Below, one piece after another: positions 1 to 6,692 of a DNA stretch of 38,079 nt. Numbering within the stretch: the stretch's first letter is position 1; each line of letters begins with the position of its first letter. This stretch comes from Flavimaricola sp. (lineage in GTDB: Bacteria > Pseudomonadota > Alphaproteobacteria > Rhodobacterales > Rhodobacteraceae). A model generated the notes under the pieces. It saw only the letters and a program-made list of their open reading frames with translations. It was not told the origin of the DNA and ran no database searches. Location of the stretch: positions 1 through 38,079 of the forward strand of contig JAHDDU010000029.1 in the NCBI GenBank assembly GCA_020629175.1, given 5' to 3'. A program made the translations under genes and the position numbers.

Positions 1-33
1 ATTTTGGGCTCTCAACCGCCATTCATCAGGCCC

Positions 34-711
34 CTAGCCCGCCGCGATCACCTGCACGCCCCTCAGCGCTCCATCCACGCCTCTCGCAGCCTGTAAGAGC
101 CGCTCAACCACATTCTGCATCACATAACTTGCATGGAACCGAGTGGGCGCAACCAGCGTGAGGACGCCCTCCGCAGTCTCCGCAGGCACCAGGGGGGCGA
201 CCCAGGCCGCATATCCGGCAGGATCAAGCTGGTGATAGGCCGCACACAAACGGCCCCAATCATCCGCGCCAAACTCTGGTGTCACCGCTTTGAACGGCAC
301 CACGTTGCCCTGCGGCACCGTCTCTGCTGGCGTCATCCGCGCGACAAAATCCGGCCCGATCTGCGCCCAGACAGGCCGAGTGTCCTCCAACATCTTGGGC
401 AGGTTCAATCCGTGTAAGGCCACCCTGCCCCGCGCACCGGGCCGTTTTTCCACCAGCCAGCCGAGTGCCCGCAGCTTGGCCATCTCGCGTTTCACAGTGC
501 GCGTATCCACGGACCACAGTTTGGCAATCTCAGCCTGCCCCATCGACAGCTCGTCACGCTGCCAATTATACCGCGTGGTGATGAGGGCAATCAATCGCAT
601 GATCTGCCGCTGCCGGTGCTTGTCCAGCGACAGCCCATAGGTGGTCAACGCTGACAAAATATCATATTTCTTCGTCGCAGCTTCACGCCCGACGGGTTTC
701 GCCACCAGCAC
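34..711 (-). CDS. DnaA-like plasmid replication initiator
   Basis: This 225-residue protein probably binds the adjacent origin and starts replication of the replicon. Residues about 53-100 look like a winged helix-turn-helix (SMGQAEIAKLWSVDTRTVKRE, followed by a basic wing). Residues about 150-210 resemble domain I of chromosomal DnaA: W151 starts an amphipathic helix, then AAWVAPL and a LTLVAPTRFHASYV strand-helix. There is no AAA+ ATPase domain, so it is not chromosomal DnaA. Proteins of this layout are the DnaA-like replicase class of Rhodobacterales plasmids. It starts with GTG at 711 and has only a weak AGAGAAA-type ribosome site. It faces away from parA across a 499-bp repeat-rich gap, the normal place for an origin. 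The family call rests on motif reading; the replication role is inferred from the fold and from parAB next door. Confidence 0.8.
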   Translation of the reverse strand: MLVAKPVGREAATKKYDILSALTTYGLSLDKHRQRQIMRLIALITTRYNWQRDELSMGQAEIAKLWSVDTRTVKREMAKLRALGWLVEKRPGARGRVALHGLNLPKMLEDTRPVWAQIGPDFVARMTPAETVPQGNVVPFKAVTPEFGADDWGRLCAAYHQLDPAGYAAWVAPLVPAETAEGVLTLVAPTRFHASYVMQNVVERLLQAARGVDGALRGVQVIAAG

Positions 712-773
712 TTTCTCTGGACCCCTGCTATCTTGTGACCATCAAGGTCGTTGCCTCATCAGGGTCTACCGCC

Positions 774-827
774 CTTCTTCGGGTTCTGCGCTGTTTGCCA
801 ACGCTTTTCGCAACCCTGCCGCCATTT
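774..827. repeat. Origin duplicated block, copy 1
   Basis: It begins with CTTCTTCGGG (774-783), contains TTCGCAACCC and ends with CCCTGCCGCCATTT (814-827). The same elements in the same order recur at 1030-1088, so this is a diverged tandem-type duplication within the presumed origin. Confidence 0.65.
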
Positions 828-934
828 GCGTCCAGCGCTTCGATTCTGTCAAGCAGTATGTCGATGAAGAGCGTTCTGAGTGTGCTGAACAAAACCAAAT
901 CCTGAAAAAGAGTCTAGGTAATATGGTAATGGGT

Positions 935-949
935 GACACTCAGAGTGTC
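935..949. repeat. Inverted repeat GACACTC-A-GAGTGTC in the presumed origin
   Basis: It is a perfect 7-bp inverted repeat around a single central A. A second inverted repeat (GGGTGACA 931-938 with TGTCACCC 967-974) overlaps it. The right arm runs into the direct repeat TGTCCCCTCAWTC. It is a candidate initiator or autoregulatory site. Confidence 0.6.
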
Positions 950-1029
950 CCCTCATTCGGTTCTTTTGTCACCCTAAAGCTGGTGGTTCGTCCAAACCTG
1001 TCCCCTCAATCTTGTGTGGTTCGCCCTGT

Positions 1030-1088
1030 CTTCTTCGGGCAAAAGACCCGAATCAAACTTCGCAACCCGCGCACCCCTGCCGCCATTT
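1030..1088. repeat. Origin duplicated block, copy 2
   Basis: It begins with CTTCTTCGGG (1030-1039), contains TTCGCAACCC and ends with CCCTGCCGCCATTT (1075-1088), matching copy 1 about 256-261 bp upstream. It runs straight into the AT-rich stretch. Confidence 0.65.
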
Positions 1089-1210
1089 TTTGTCTTATTT
1101 TCAATAGAGTCGGGAATCTCGGGAATAGGATAAATGCCCTTTTGCGTTTTTGCCAAATTCAGCGTATTTCAGAAACAGAGCAGAATTAGCGTCCGGAAAG
1201 ACAGAACACC

Positions 1211-2518
1211 ATGTTCACGCACCAAGACCTCGCCAACCTACAGGCCCAATCCCTTAAGATGCAAAGCTGGATCAGACGGCAGACCTTCAGCCCTGAGATG
1301 GAGAAGACCCTCCGTCGGTTCAGCAGTTGGGAGGTGTCCGAGCTGATCTTTGGGATCAACCAATCCACCTTCCGTGGTCGCCTCGCCGCTGAACCTGACC
1401 TTCCCCATGGGGAGGTCGAGGAGGAAGGCCGCCAGCGGTGGTTCAGCCTTGACGAGATCAACGAACTGCGCCGCAAGATGAAGATCAACCGAAAGTCTCT
1501 TATGCCGCCTCGCCCCGCGGGCAAGCGGGCGTTCCGGGCGGCGGTGGCGAACTTCAAGGGCGGGGCTGGCAAATCCACGGTGGCGCTTCACCTCGCGCAT
1601 GCAGCGGCGCTCGATGGCTACCGCATTCTGGTGGTGGACTTTGATCCACAAGCCACCCTGTCGCACTCCATGGGCCTCAACGACGTGTCCGAGGATCACA
1701 CCGTCTGGGGCATCATGGCGCGCGATCTGTTGCGCGAGACGGACCGGATGAATGCGGCCAGCGTGGGCGCTGCCTCTGGTACCGCCCTGCCCCAGCGCCA
1801 GATTCCTGCCAGTATCCGGGATATGGGACTTGGTGATCTTCGGGTCGCGGACTTTATCAAGCCGACCGCCTGGTCGACCATCGACATCATCCCCTCTTGT
1901 GCCAACGCAGCTTTCGTCGAGTTTGCCTCCGCGCAGTACCGGCACCTTAATCCGGAGTGGACGTTCTTCGGCGCGGTAAGCCGCTACCTCGATGCGATCC
2001 CGGATGATGCCTATGACCTCATTCTCTTCGACTGCCCGCCTGCCATTGGCTACCAGTCGATGAACGCGGTCTTTGCCGCTGATATGCTTTATATCCCGTC
2101 TGGCCCCGGCTACTGGGAATACGACAGCACGACCTCCTTTATCGGCCAGCTGTCCGAAGCGCTCGAGGACTTGGCCCATGGCTATGGCACGACCTTCCCC
2201 GCGGGGAAGGTTTCTCTGCCCAAAGTGTTCACTGATGTGCGGTTCCTGATGACGCGGTATGAGCCGGGCAACGATCTGCACCGTGCGATGTTCGAAGCTT
2301 TTCGTAAGGTTTTTGGCGATCATGTGGCCGAGCATCCGATCGAGATGACGCGCGCGGTTGAGCAATCGGGCCGGTTCCTCAGCTCGGTCTATGAGATCGA
2401 CTATCGCGACATGACGCGAGAGACCTGGCGCCGGGCGCGGGCGTCGTTTGATCGGGCGTATGGTGAGTTCAAAGGGTCCGTGCTGGCGGCATGGGACCAA
2501 CTGGAGGCAGATGAATGA
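1211..2518 (+). CDS. parA: ParA-type partition ATPase
   Basis: This is a 435-residue partition ATPase that, with ParB and parS sites, should move plasmid copies to daughter cells. The N-terminal 100 residues carry a DNA-binding type region (SSWEVSELIFGINQSTFRGR), as in the longer type Ia ParA proteins that repress their own promoter. A deviant Walker A motif (NFKGGAGKST, K121) is followed by VVDFDPQATLS (about 146-156) and LILFDCPPAIG. It starts with ATG at 1211 behind GGAAAG. Its stop overlaps the parB start in ATGA (2515-2518), so the two are translationally coupled. Two copies of the parS-like palindrome lie inside the coding sequence, around codons 64-68 and 328-334. The second encodes FPAGK and reads like a site inserted in frame between conserved blocks. 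Confidence 0.95.
   Translation: MFTHQDLANLQAQSLKMQSWIRRQTFSPEMEKTLRRFSSWEVSELIFGINQSTFRGRLAAEPDLPHGEVEEEGRQRWFSLDEINELRRKMKINRKSLMPPRPAGKRAFRAAVANFKGGAGKSTVALHLAHAAALDGYRILVVDFDPQATLSHSMGLNDVSEDHTVWGIMARDLLRETDRMNAASVGAASGTALPQRQIPASIRDMGLGDLRVADFIKPTAWSTIDIIPSCANAAFVEFASAQYRHLNPEWTFFGAVSRYLDAIPDDAYDLILFDCPPAIGYQSMNAVFAADMLYIPSGPGYWEYDSTTSFIGQLSEALEDLAHGYGTTFPAGKVSLPKVFTDVRFLMTRYEPGNDLHRAMFEAFRKVFGDHVAEHPIEMTRAVEQSGRFLSSVYEIDYRDMTRETWRRARASFDRAYGEFKGSVLAAWDQLEADE
1401..1415. promoter_or_regulatory. parS-like palindrome, degenerate copy in parA
   Basis: TTCCCCATGGGGAG at 1401-1414 matches the core palindrome of the other sites except for a central AT in place of GC and one end mismatch. It lies in the 5' part of parA and is the weakest of the five copies. 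Confidence 0.4.
2192..2211. promoter_or_regulatory. parS-like palindrome in parA
   Basis: ACCTTCCCCGCGGGGAAGGT is a perfect 20-bp palindrome within the parA reading frame. It shares the 14-bp core TTCCCCGCGGGGAA with the copies in parB, after parB and in matB. It is probably a ParB-binding site; this is inference from the repetition beside parAB. Confidence 0.7.
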
Positions 2519-3612
2519 GCAAGAAGAGACGCGTATTTGATATTGATATGCCGATGGATGAGGCGGCCGCACCTGCGGAGTCCACCGCGCGGCGCGGTCC
2601 GATGGCGACGGCGATCACCGAGAATGCCGAGAGCCTGCGCGACAGGCAAAACCTTGAGGCACAAATCCGGGCTGAGAATGACGCGCTGGCACATGAACAT
2701 GTGCGGCTGAAACAGGCCGGGCTGATCGTGGATTTGATCCCGCTCGACGCGGTGAAAACGACCAAGCTGATGCGCGACCGGGTCAAGCATGAAGATTTTG
2801 ATCTGAAGGATCTGATCACCTCGATCCGCGATATTGGGCTGTCCAACCCGATCCGGGTGGAGGAAAGCGCGGACGGCTACGAGCTGATCCAAGGGTTTCG
2901 CAGGCTGTCGGCCTATAAGGCGTTGCTGGAAGAGACGGGCGATGCCGAGCTGTGGGGTATGATCCCGGCGGGCATGGTTCCCCGCGGGGAAACACTGCAG
3001 ACGCTCTACCGGCGGATGGTAGATGAGAACCTGATCCGCAAGGATATCTCTTTTGCTGAAATGGCCGCGCTGGCGATTGATTATGCGTCTGATCCGATCA
3101 TGGCGGGGATGGACCCGGAGAAAGCGGTAGCTGAGCTATATGAAAGTGCTGGTTATCAAAAGCGCAGCTACATCCGCGCCTTTATCAAGATCGTGGAGCC
3201 GCTGCGGTTTGATCTGCAGTTCATGAATGAAATTCCGCGCTCGCTTGGTGTGGCGTTGGCCGGGCGGATTGATGTGGAATCCGGGATTGTGGCGGCGATC
3301 AAGGCGGATCTGAAAGTGCTCGACAATCGTTCAATCCGGGAAGAGCTGGATGTTTTGCGCCGCTATGCCGGGCAGGCGATCTATGATGATGTGGGCCGCG
3401 TGGTGGAACCTGCGAAGCCTGCGTTGCGCAAGCCAGGGGCGGCGGCAGCAACCAAGGCCAAGACAACATTCGAGATTGCGCGACCGCGCGGCAAGGCCAG
3501 ATGCGTGGCCGGAGCAGGGCGGCTTGAGATCAAGTTTGATCGGGACTTTTCGTCGATTGACCGGCGCAAGCTGGAAGGCGCGGTTCGGAGCCTGCTCGAC
3601 CAGATCGACTGA
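2515..3612 (+). CDS. parB: ParB-type partition protein
   Basis: This is a 365-residue centromere-binding protein of the ParB/RepB/Spo0J family, the partner of ParA. The N-terminal nuclease-like fold is visible (LIPLDAVKTT, DLKDLITSIRDIGLSNPIRVEESADGYELIQGFRRLSAYK, residues about 72-138). An HTH-bearing middle follows (VDENLIRKDISFAEMAALAIDYA, residues about 175-200), with a variable basic tail after residue 290. The start ATG at 2515 overlaps the parA stop and has GGAGG eight bases upstream. A parS-like palindrome sits at codons about 155-159, inside the conserved region. A longer perfect palindrome begins on the last base of its stop codon. Confidence 0.93.
   Translation: MSKKRRVFDIDMPMDEAAAPAESTARRGPMATAITENAESLRDRQNLEAQIRAENDALAHEHVRLKQAGLIVDLIPLDAVKTTKLMRDRVKHEDFDLKDLITSIRDIGLSNPIRVEESADGYELIQGFRRLSAYKALLEETGDAELWGMIPAGMVPRGETLQTLYRRMVDENLIRKDISFAEMAALAIDYASDPIMAGMDPEKAVAELYESAGYQKRSYIRAFIKIVEPLRFDLQFMNEIPRSLGVALAGRIDVESGIVAAIKADLKVLDNRSIREELDVLRRYAGQAIYDDVGRVVEPAKPALRKPGAAAATKAKTTFEIARPRGKARCVAGAGRLEIKFDRDFSSIDRRKLEGAVRSLLDQID
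2978..2991. promoter_or_regulatory. parS-like palindrome in parB
   Basis: TTCCCCGCGGGGAA is a perfect 14-bp copy of the core found also in parA, after parB and in matB. The flanks do not continue the symmetry, unlike the 20-bp and 24-bp copies. Confidence 0.6.
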
Positions 3613-3635
3613 AACCTTCCCCGCGGGGAAGGTTT
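3612..3635. promoter_or_regulatory. Longest parS-like palindrome, at the parB stop codon
   Basis: It is a perfect 24-bp palindrome with core CCTTCCCCGCGGGGAAGG flanked by AAA and TTT. It starts on the final A of the parB stop codon. It is the longest and only largely noncoding copy, so it is the best candidate for the principal centromere. As RNA it could also fold as a hairpin with TTTT after the 3' arm, so a terminator role for parAB is possible. Confidence 0.75.
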
Positions 3636-3737
3636 TGGGGAGGGTCGCACAAGCCGAGGAATAGAGTCTAAATATATGAATAGACACTATAAATTTGCTG
3701 TTTAGGCATGAATCTTATGCCGTTGTATCCTTGAGAG

Positions 3738-3755
3738 CCGTATCATATGATACGG
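3738..3755. promoter_or_regulatory. Perfect palindrome, likely antitoxin operator
   Basis: CCGTATCATATGATACGG is a perfect 18-bp palindrome ending two bases before the ATG at 3758. Antitoxin genes are commonly autoregulated at palindromes over their promoter or start, so this is probably the binding site of the downstream Xre-type protein. It takes the place of a normal ribosome-binding site. Confidence 0.6.
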
Positions 3756-3757
3756 AC

Positions 3758-4183
3758 ATGACGACAAACTCATCTCTCACCGCCGATGATCTTGATCCGC
3801 CGCGCCCGATGGAGGCGGCAGGTCAGGGGCGCGCGGTCTTGAACCAGATAGCAGCTGTGTTTGAGGGGTGGGCTTTAACCAATCCTCAGTCTGCAGCGCT
3901 GATGGATGTGCCGCTGCCGACGTGGAATCGGATGAAGGCGGGGCGCTTCAAAGGACGGCTGGATCAGGACAAGGTTACACGGGCTGCGATCATCTTGCGG
4001 CTTGACGCGGCAGTTGCCCCGCCGATCCGGCCACCGCTTGGCCCTGCATGGCTGACACGGGCCAATACGTCTCCCGGTTTTGAGGGGGACAGCCCGCTGT
4101 TTGTGATGCAGGAGGGGGGCATACCCGCAATGCTGACCATCGCCACAATGGCGGAACAACTTCGCATGCGTCAGCTGGGCTGA
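3758..4183 (+). CDS. Xre/MbcA/ParS-type antitoxin homologue (toxin not seen)
   Basis: This 141-residue protein matches the Xre-MbcA-ParS antitoxin pattern. An HTH-like region (VLNQIAAVFEGWALTNPQSAALMDVPLPTWNRMKAG) is followed by LDQDKVTRAAIILRLDAAV. The toxin-binding region reads PAWLTRANTSPGFEGDSPLFVMQEGGIPAMLTIATMAEQL, close to the family pattern of 'WL..PN..P.F.G.S.L..M..G'. In known systems the partner is a RES-domain toxin encoded just downstream. Here the next gene is convergent matB, overlapping by 13 bp, so no toxin is present. I chose ATG 3758 because homology begins after it and the palindrome abuts it; an in-frame TTG at 3695 is the alternative. With no Shine-Dalgarno it may be translated from a very short leader. 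Confidence 0.75.
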   Translation: MTTNSSLTADDLDPPRPMEAAGQGRAVLNQIAAVFEGWALTNPQSAALMDVPLPTWNRMKAGRFKGRLDQDKVTRAAIILRLDAAVAPPIRPPLGPAWLTRANTSPGFEGDSPLFVMQEGGIPAMLTIATMAEQLRMRQLG

Positions 4184-5667
4184 AACACATCAGCAACCGT
4201 TGCGCGGAGGGCGGCCTTCTGGACTTTGCCCATGGTGTTGCGGGGCAGGGCGTCTACCACCAGATAATGCCGCGGCTGTTTGAACCGGGCGAGGGTGTCC
4301 TGCAGGCTCTGCGCAAGGGAGTCAGTGTCAGGATCGGTGTCACCTGCGCGGGCGAGGATGGCCACTGGCGCTTCGCCCAGATCAGGGTGCGGGGCGGCGA
4401 CGACTGCGCTTTCCAGAACGCCGGGGAATGCGTCGAGCAGGCTCTCCACCTCTTTGGCATAGACGTTGTAGCCGCCAGTGATGATCAGATCCTTGGCCCG
4501 TCCGACGATGTGGATGTAGCCGTCCGCGTCTTCGCGGGCGAGATCGCCGGTCTGGAAGAACCCGTCAGGGCGCAGCTCTTCTGCGGTTTTCTCGGGCATT
4601 TGCCAGTAGCCTTGGAACACGTTGTCGCCGCGCACTTCGATCTGGCCGATTTCCCCGCGGGGAAGGGGCGCGCCGGTGTCCGGGTCTGCGATCCTTAGTT
4701 CAACGCCGGGCAGGGGCTGACCCACGGTGCCTGCGCGACGTTCGCCGTCGTAGGGGTTGGACGTATTCATATTGGTTTCTGTCATGCCATAACGCTCAAG
4801 GATGCGGTGGCCTGTGCGGGTCTCAAACTGCATGTGGGTGTCGGCCAGCAGGGGGGCAGAGCCGGAAATGAAGAGCCGCATGTGCGCGGTAAGCTTGGCA
4901 TCAAAGCGGGGGTCAGCCAGCAGGCGGGTGTAGAACGTGGGCACGCCCATCATCGTCGTCGCCTGCGGCATGTGGGTGATGAGTTGATCTGTGTCTAACT
5001 TGGGCAAAAAGACCATCGACCCGCCGGTCAGCAGCATGATGTTGGTACCGACGAAGAGCCCATGGGTGTGAAAGATCGGCAGCGCGTGGAGGAGCGTATC
5101 GTCCGCGGTAAAGCGCCAGTGGGTGGCGAGGGTCTGCGCGTTGGAGAGCAGGTTCTTGTGGCTGAGCATGGCGCCCTTGGAGCGGCCGGTGGTGCCAGAC
5201 GTGTAGAGGAAGGCCGCGAGGTCGTCTGGGCCGCGGGGGATTGTGTCGAAGGTTGTGGGACGGTTTGCAGCGGCATCGGGCAGGGTTCCGGTGCCAGTTG
5301 CTGTGAGGGTCAGGGTCGGCGTGGCTGTGTCTGGTGTGAGGTCCGGGTCGCAGATCAGGAGGCTGGCCCCCGAATTTTCGAGGAAGTAGCCAAGTTCAGC
5401 GCCGGTGTAGGCGGTGTTGAGCGGCAAGAAGATGATCCCGGCTTGCACGCAGGCGCCATACAGCGCGAGGGCGTCGGGGCTTTTGTGGATTTGCGCGGCC
5501 AGCCGGTCGCCGGGACGGAGGCCCTGAGCTGTGAGGATATGGGCAAATTGGGCGATCCGGCCGAGAAAACGGCCATATGTGACGGTCGAGCCGTCCGGAA
5601 GGTGCAGAAAGACCGCCTCAGAGCCTCTGTGAGGGGCGAAGAGGGTGTCGTATAGGGCATTTGCCAT
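4171..5667 (-). CDS. matB: Malonyl-CoA synthetase (acyl-adenylate-forming)
   Basis: This 498-residue ligase should convert malonate, ATP and CoA to malonyl-CoA. The AMP-binding P-loop LYTSGTTGRSKGAMLSH (residues about 153-169) is present. RYGMTETNMNTSNPYDGERRAGTVG (about 290-314) is the pattern that separates MatB from other acyl-CoA synthetases. The hinge and C-terminal motifs follow (TGDLAREDADGYIHIVGRAKDLIITGGYNVYAKEVE) with the catalytic lysine region PRNTMGKVQK near the end. Length and ends fit the family. The usual partner, malonyl-CoA decarboxylase (matA), and a malonate transporter are not nearby. A perfect copy of the plasmid parS-like core (4651-4664) lies inside the gene. Its 3' end overlaps the antitoxin gene by 13 bp in convergent orientation. 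Confidence 0.9.
   Translation of the reverse strand: MANALYDTLFAPHRGSEAVFLHLPDGSTVTYGRFLGRIAQFAHILTAQGLRPGDRLAAQIHKSPDALALYGACVQAGIIFLPLNTAYTGAELGYFLENSGASLLICDPDLTPDTATPTLTLTATGTGTLPDAAANRPTTFDTIPRGPDDLAAFLYTSGTTGRSKGAMLSHKNLLSNAQTLATHWRFTADDTLLHALPIFHTHGLFVGTNIMLLTGGSMVFLPKLDTDQLITHMPQATTMMGVPTFYTRLLADPRFDAKLTAHMRLFISGSAPLLADTHMQFETRTGHRILERYGMTETNMNTSNPYDGERRAGTVGQPLPGVELRIADPDTGAPLPRGEIGQIEVRGDNVFQGYWQMPEKTAEELRPDGFFQTGDLAREDADGYIHIVGRAKDLIITGGYNVYAKEVESLLDAFPGVLESAVVAAPHPDLGEAPVAILARAGDTDPDTDSLAQSLQDTLARFKQPRHYLVVDALPRNTMGKVQKAALRATVADVFQPS
4651..4664. promoter_or_regulatory. parS-like palindrome inside matB
   Basis: TTCCCCGCGGGGAA is a perfect 14-bp copy identical to the core of the copies in and after parB, but located in a metabolic gene about 1 kb away. 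It could be a genuine outlying ParB site or a chance GC-rich match; the shared 14 bases make chance unlikely. Confidence 0.55.
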
Positions 5668-5752
5668 GGATGGGCCTCCTGCGCGTCTGTGCGCCTCTCT
5701 TGTGCCTTAGCGGGGATGGGAGGACAATGGTGGTGCAGCAGGAGGCAAACGT

Positions 5753-6577
5753 ATGCACATCACAAAAGATCACGAGACGGCGGTGGCACGATTGATGCGC
5801 GAGGTGGCCGAGCGCGAGATCATGGGGCCGTTCCGGGATTTGGCCAGCCTTCAAGTGGATCAGAAGTCCTCGGCCAGCGATCTGGTGACACCTGCGGATA
5901 CGGCAACCGAGGTGGCATTGATCGCTGGACTGCGCGAGATTTTCCCAGAGGCGAACATTTGGGGCGAAGAGAGCTTTGCCGCGAATCCGAGCGTGCGCGA
6001 GAGCCTTGGGTCCGCTGAGATATCGATCGTCATTGATCCGATAGATGGCACTTGGAACTTTGCCCATGGGATTGCGGCCTTTGCCTCCATGCTCTCGATC
6101 CATCATCAGGGGGAGGTCATCTATGGGGCGATCCTTGATCCTGTGAGCGGAGATTTGATCACGGCAGTGGCAGGGCAGGGGGCCTGGCTCGAGACGGGGC
6201 AGGGGGCTTGCCAAAGGCTGCGGATTGCGCCGCCCGCCGCTGACGCACCGTTGAACCTACTGGTGCCAACGGACGCCTTGCGGCCCGGAATGGCGGAGGA
6301 TCTGGCCAAGGTGCATGACCGGTTCAATCGTATCTCCGCTGTTGGCGCCTCCGGGCAGGATTTTCGGATGTTGGCGCTGGGGCGGTATCACGCGCTTGTC
6401 AGTCATCGTCTAACCCCTTGGGATCATGCCGGAGGCGCGTTGATCTATGCTGAGGCGGGCGGGCATGGCTGCCTGTCGGATGGACGTCCCTATAGCCCGA
6501 TGGTCACGGACGGACGTTTTCTGCAGGCGGCGTCGCCGGCTGTGCTGGACATCCTGCTTCAGGCCTTTGGCGATTAA
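5753..6577 (+). CDS. Inositol-monophosphatase-family phosphatase
   Basis: This 274-residue Mg-dependent sugar or polyol phosphatase belongs to the inositol monophosphatase superfamily. The metal-binding motifs are all present: SDLVTPADTATE (about 42-53), GEES (71-74), DPIDGTWNF (95-103, metal-binding D95 and D98) and the C-terminal WDHAGG (about 222-227). The substrate cannot be read from sequence; inositol phosphate, histidinol phosphate and 3'-phosphoadenosine 5'-phosphate are all hydrolysed by relatives. The start ATG at 5753 follows AGGAGG at seven bases. It is divergent from matB with only 85 bp between them, so the two promoters must lie close together. Confidence 0.88.
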   Translation: MHITKDHETAVARLMREVAEREIMGPFRDLASLQVDQKSSASDLVTPADTATEVALIAGLREIFPEANIWGEESFAANPSVRESLGSAEISIVIDPIDGTWNFAHGIAAFASMLSIHHQGEVIYGAILDPVSGDLITAVAGQGAWLETGQGACQRLRIAPPAADAPLNLLVPTDALRPGMAEDLAKVHDRFNRISAVGASGQDFRMLALGRYHALVSHRLTPWDHAGGALIYAEAGGHGCLSDGRPYSPMVTDGRFLQAASPAVLDILLQAFGD

Positions 6578-6654
6578 CGCAATCGTAACGAAAAACATCG
6601 GCCATCTACACCAAATCTTAGGGATCGACTGATCCTCTCCCGACGGAAAGCAGC

Positions 6655-6674
6655 CCCCCTGAAGGGACAGGGGG
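6655..6674. terminator. Stem-loop between phosphatase and the DUF11 gene
   Basis: CCCCCTG (6655-6661), loop AAGGGA, CAGGGGG (6668-6674). There is no T-run, so intrinsic termination is doubtful. It lies just before the DUF11 start and could instead affect its translation or mRNA stability. Confidence 0.35.
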
Positions 6675-6692
6675 AAGGGTGAGGGCGAAGAT

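Larger units (their letters stand above)
712..1210. other. Putative replication origin / divergent promoter region
   Basis: This 499-bp gap between the initiator and parA has no convincing gene. It holds a duplicated block (774-827 and 1030-1088), a direct repeat of TGTCCCCTCAWTC (946-958 and 999-1011), a 7-1-7 inverted repeat (935-949) and a wider inverted repeat GGGTGACA (931-938) / TGTCACCC (967-974). An AT-rich stretch (CATTTTTTGTCTTATTTTC, 1083-1101) could be the unwinding element. I saw no exact TTATCCACA DnaA box. The origin assignment is inference from position and repeat density. Confidence 0.6.

Noticed and set aside
641-1189. 182-residue open frame on the plus strand in the gap between initiator and parA
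   Set aside because: It overlaps the initiator's start and the repeat-rich origin, has low-complexity composition and no recognisable domain or ribosome site.
1512-1524. GCCCCGCGGGC in parA as a parS copy
   Set aside because: Only the central CCCGCGGG is symmetric; this short GC-rich match is expected by chance.
1238-2572. Long minus-strand open frame opposite parA
   Set aside because: It is an antisense shadow of parA caused by high GC at third positions; ParA motifs prove the plus strand.
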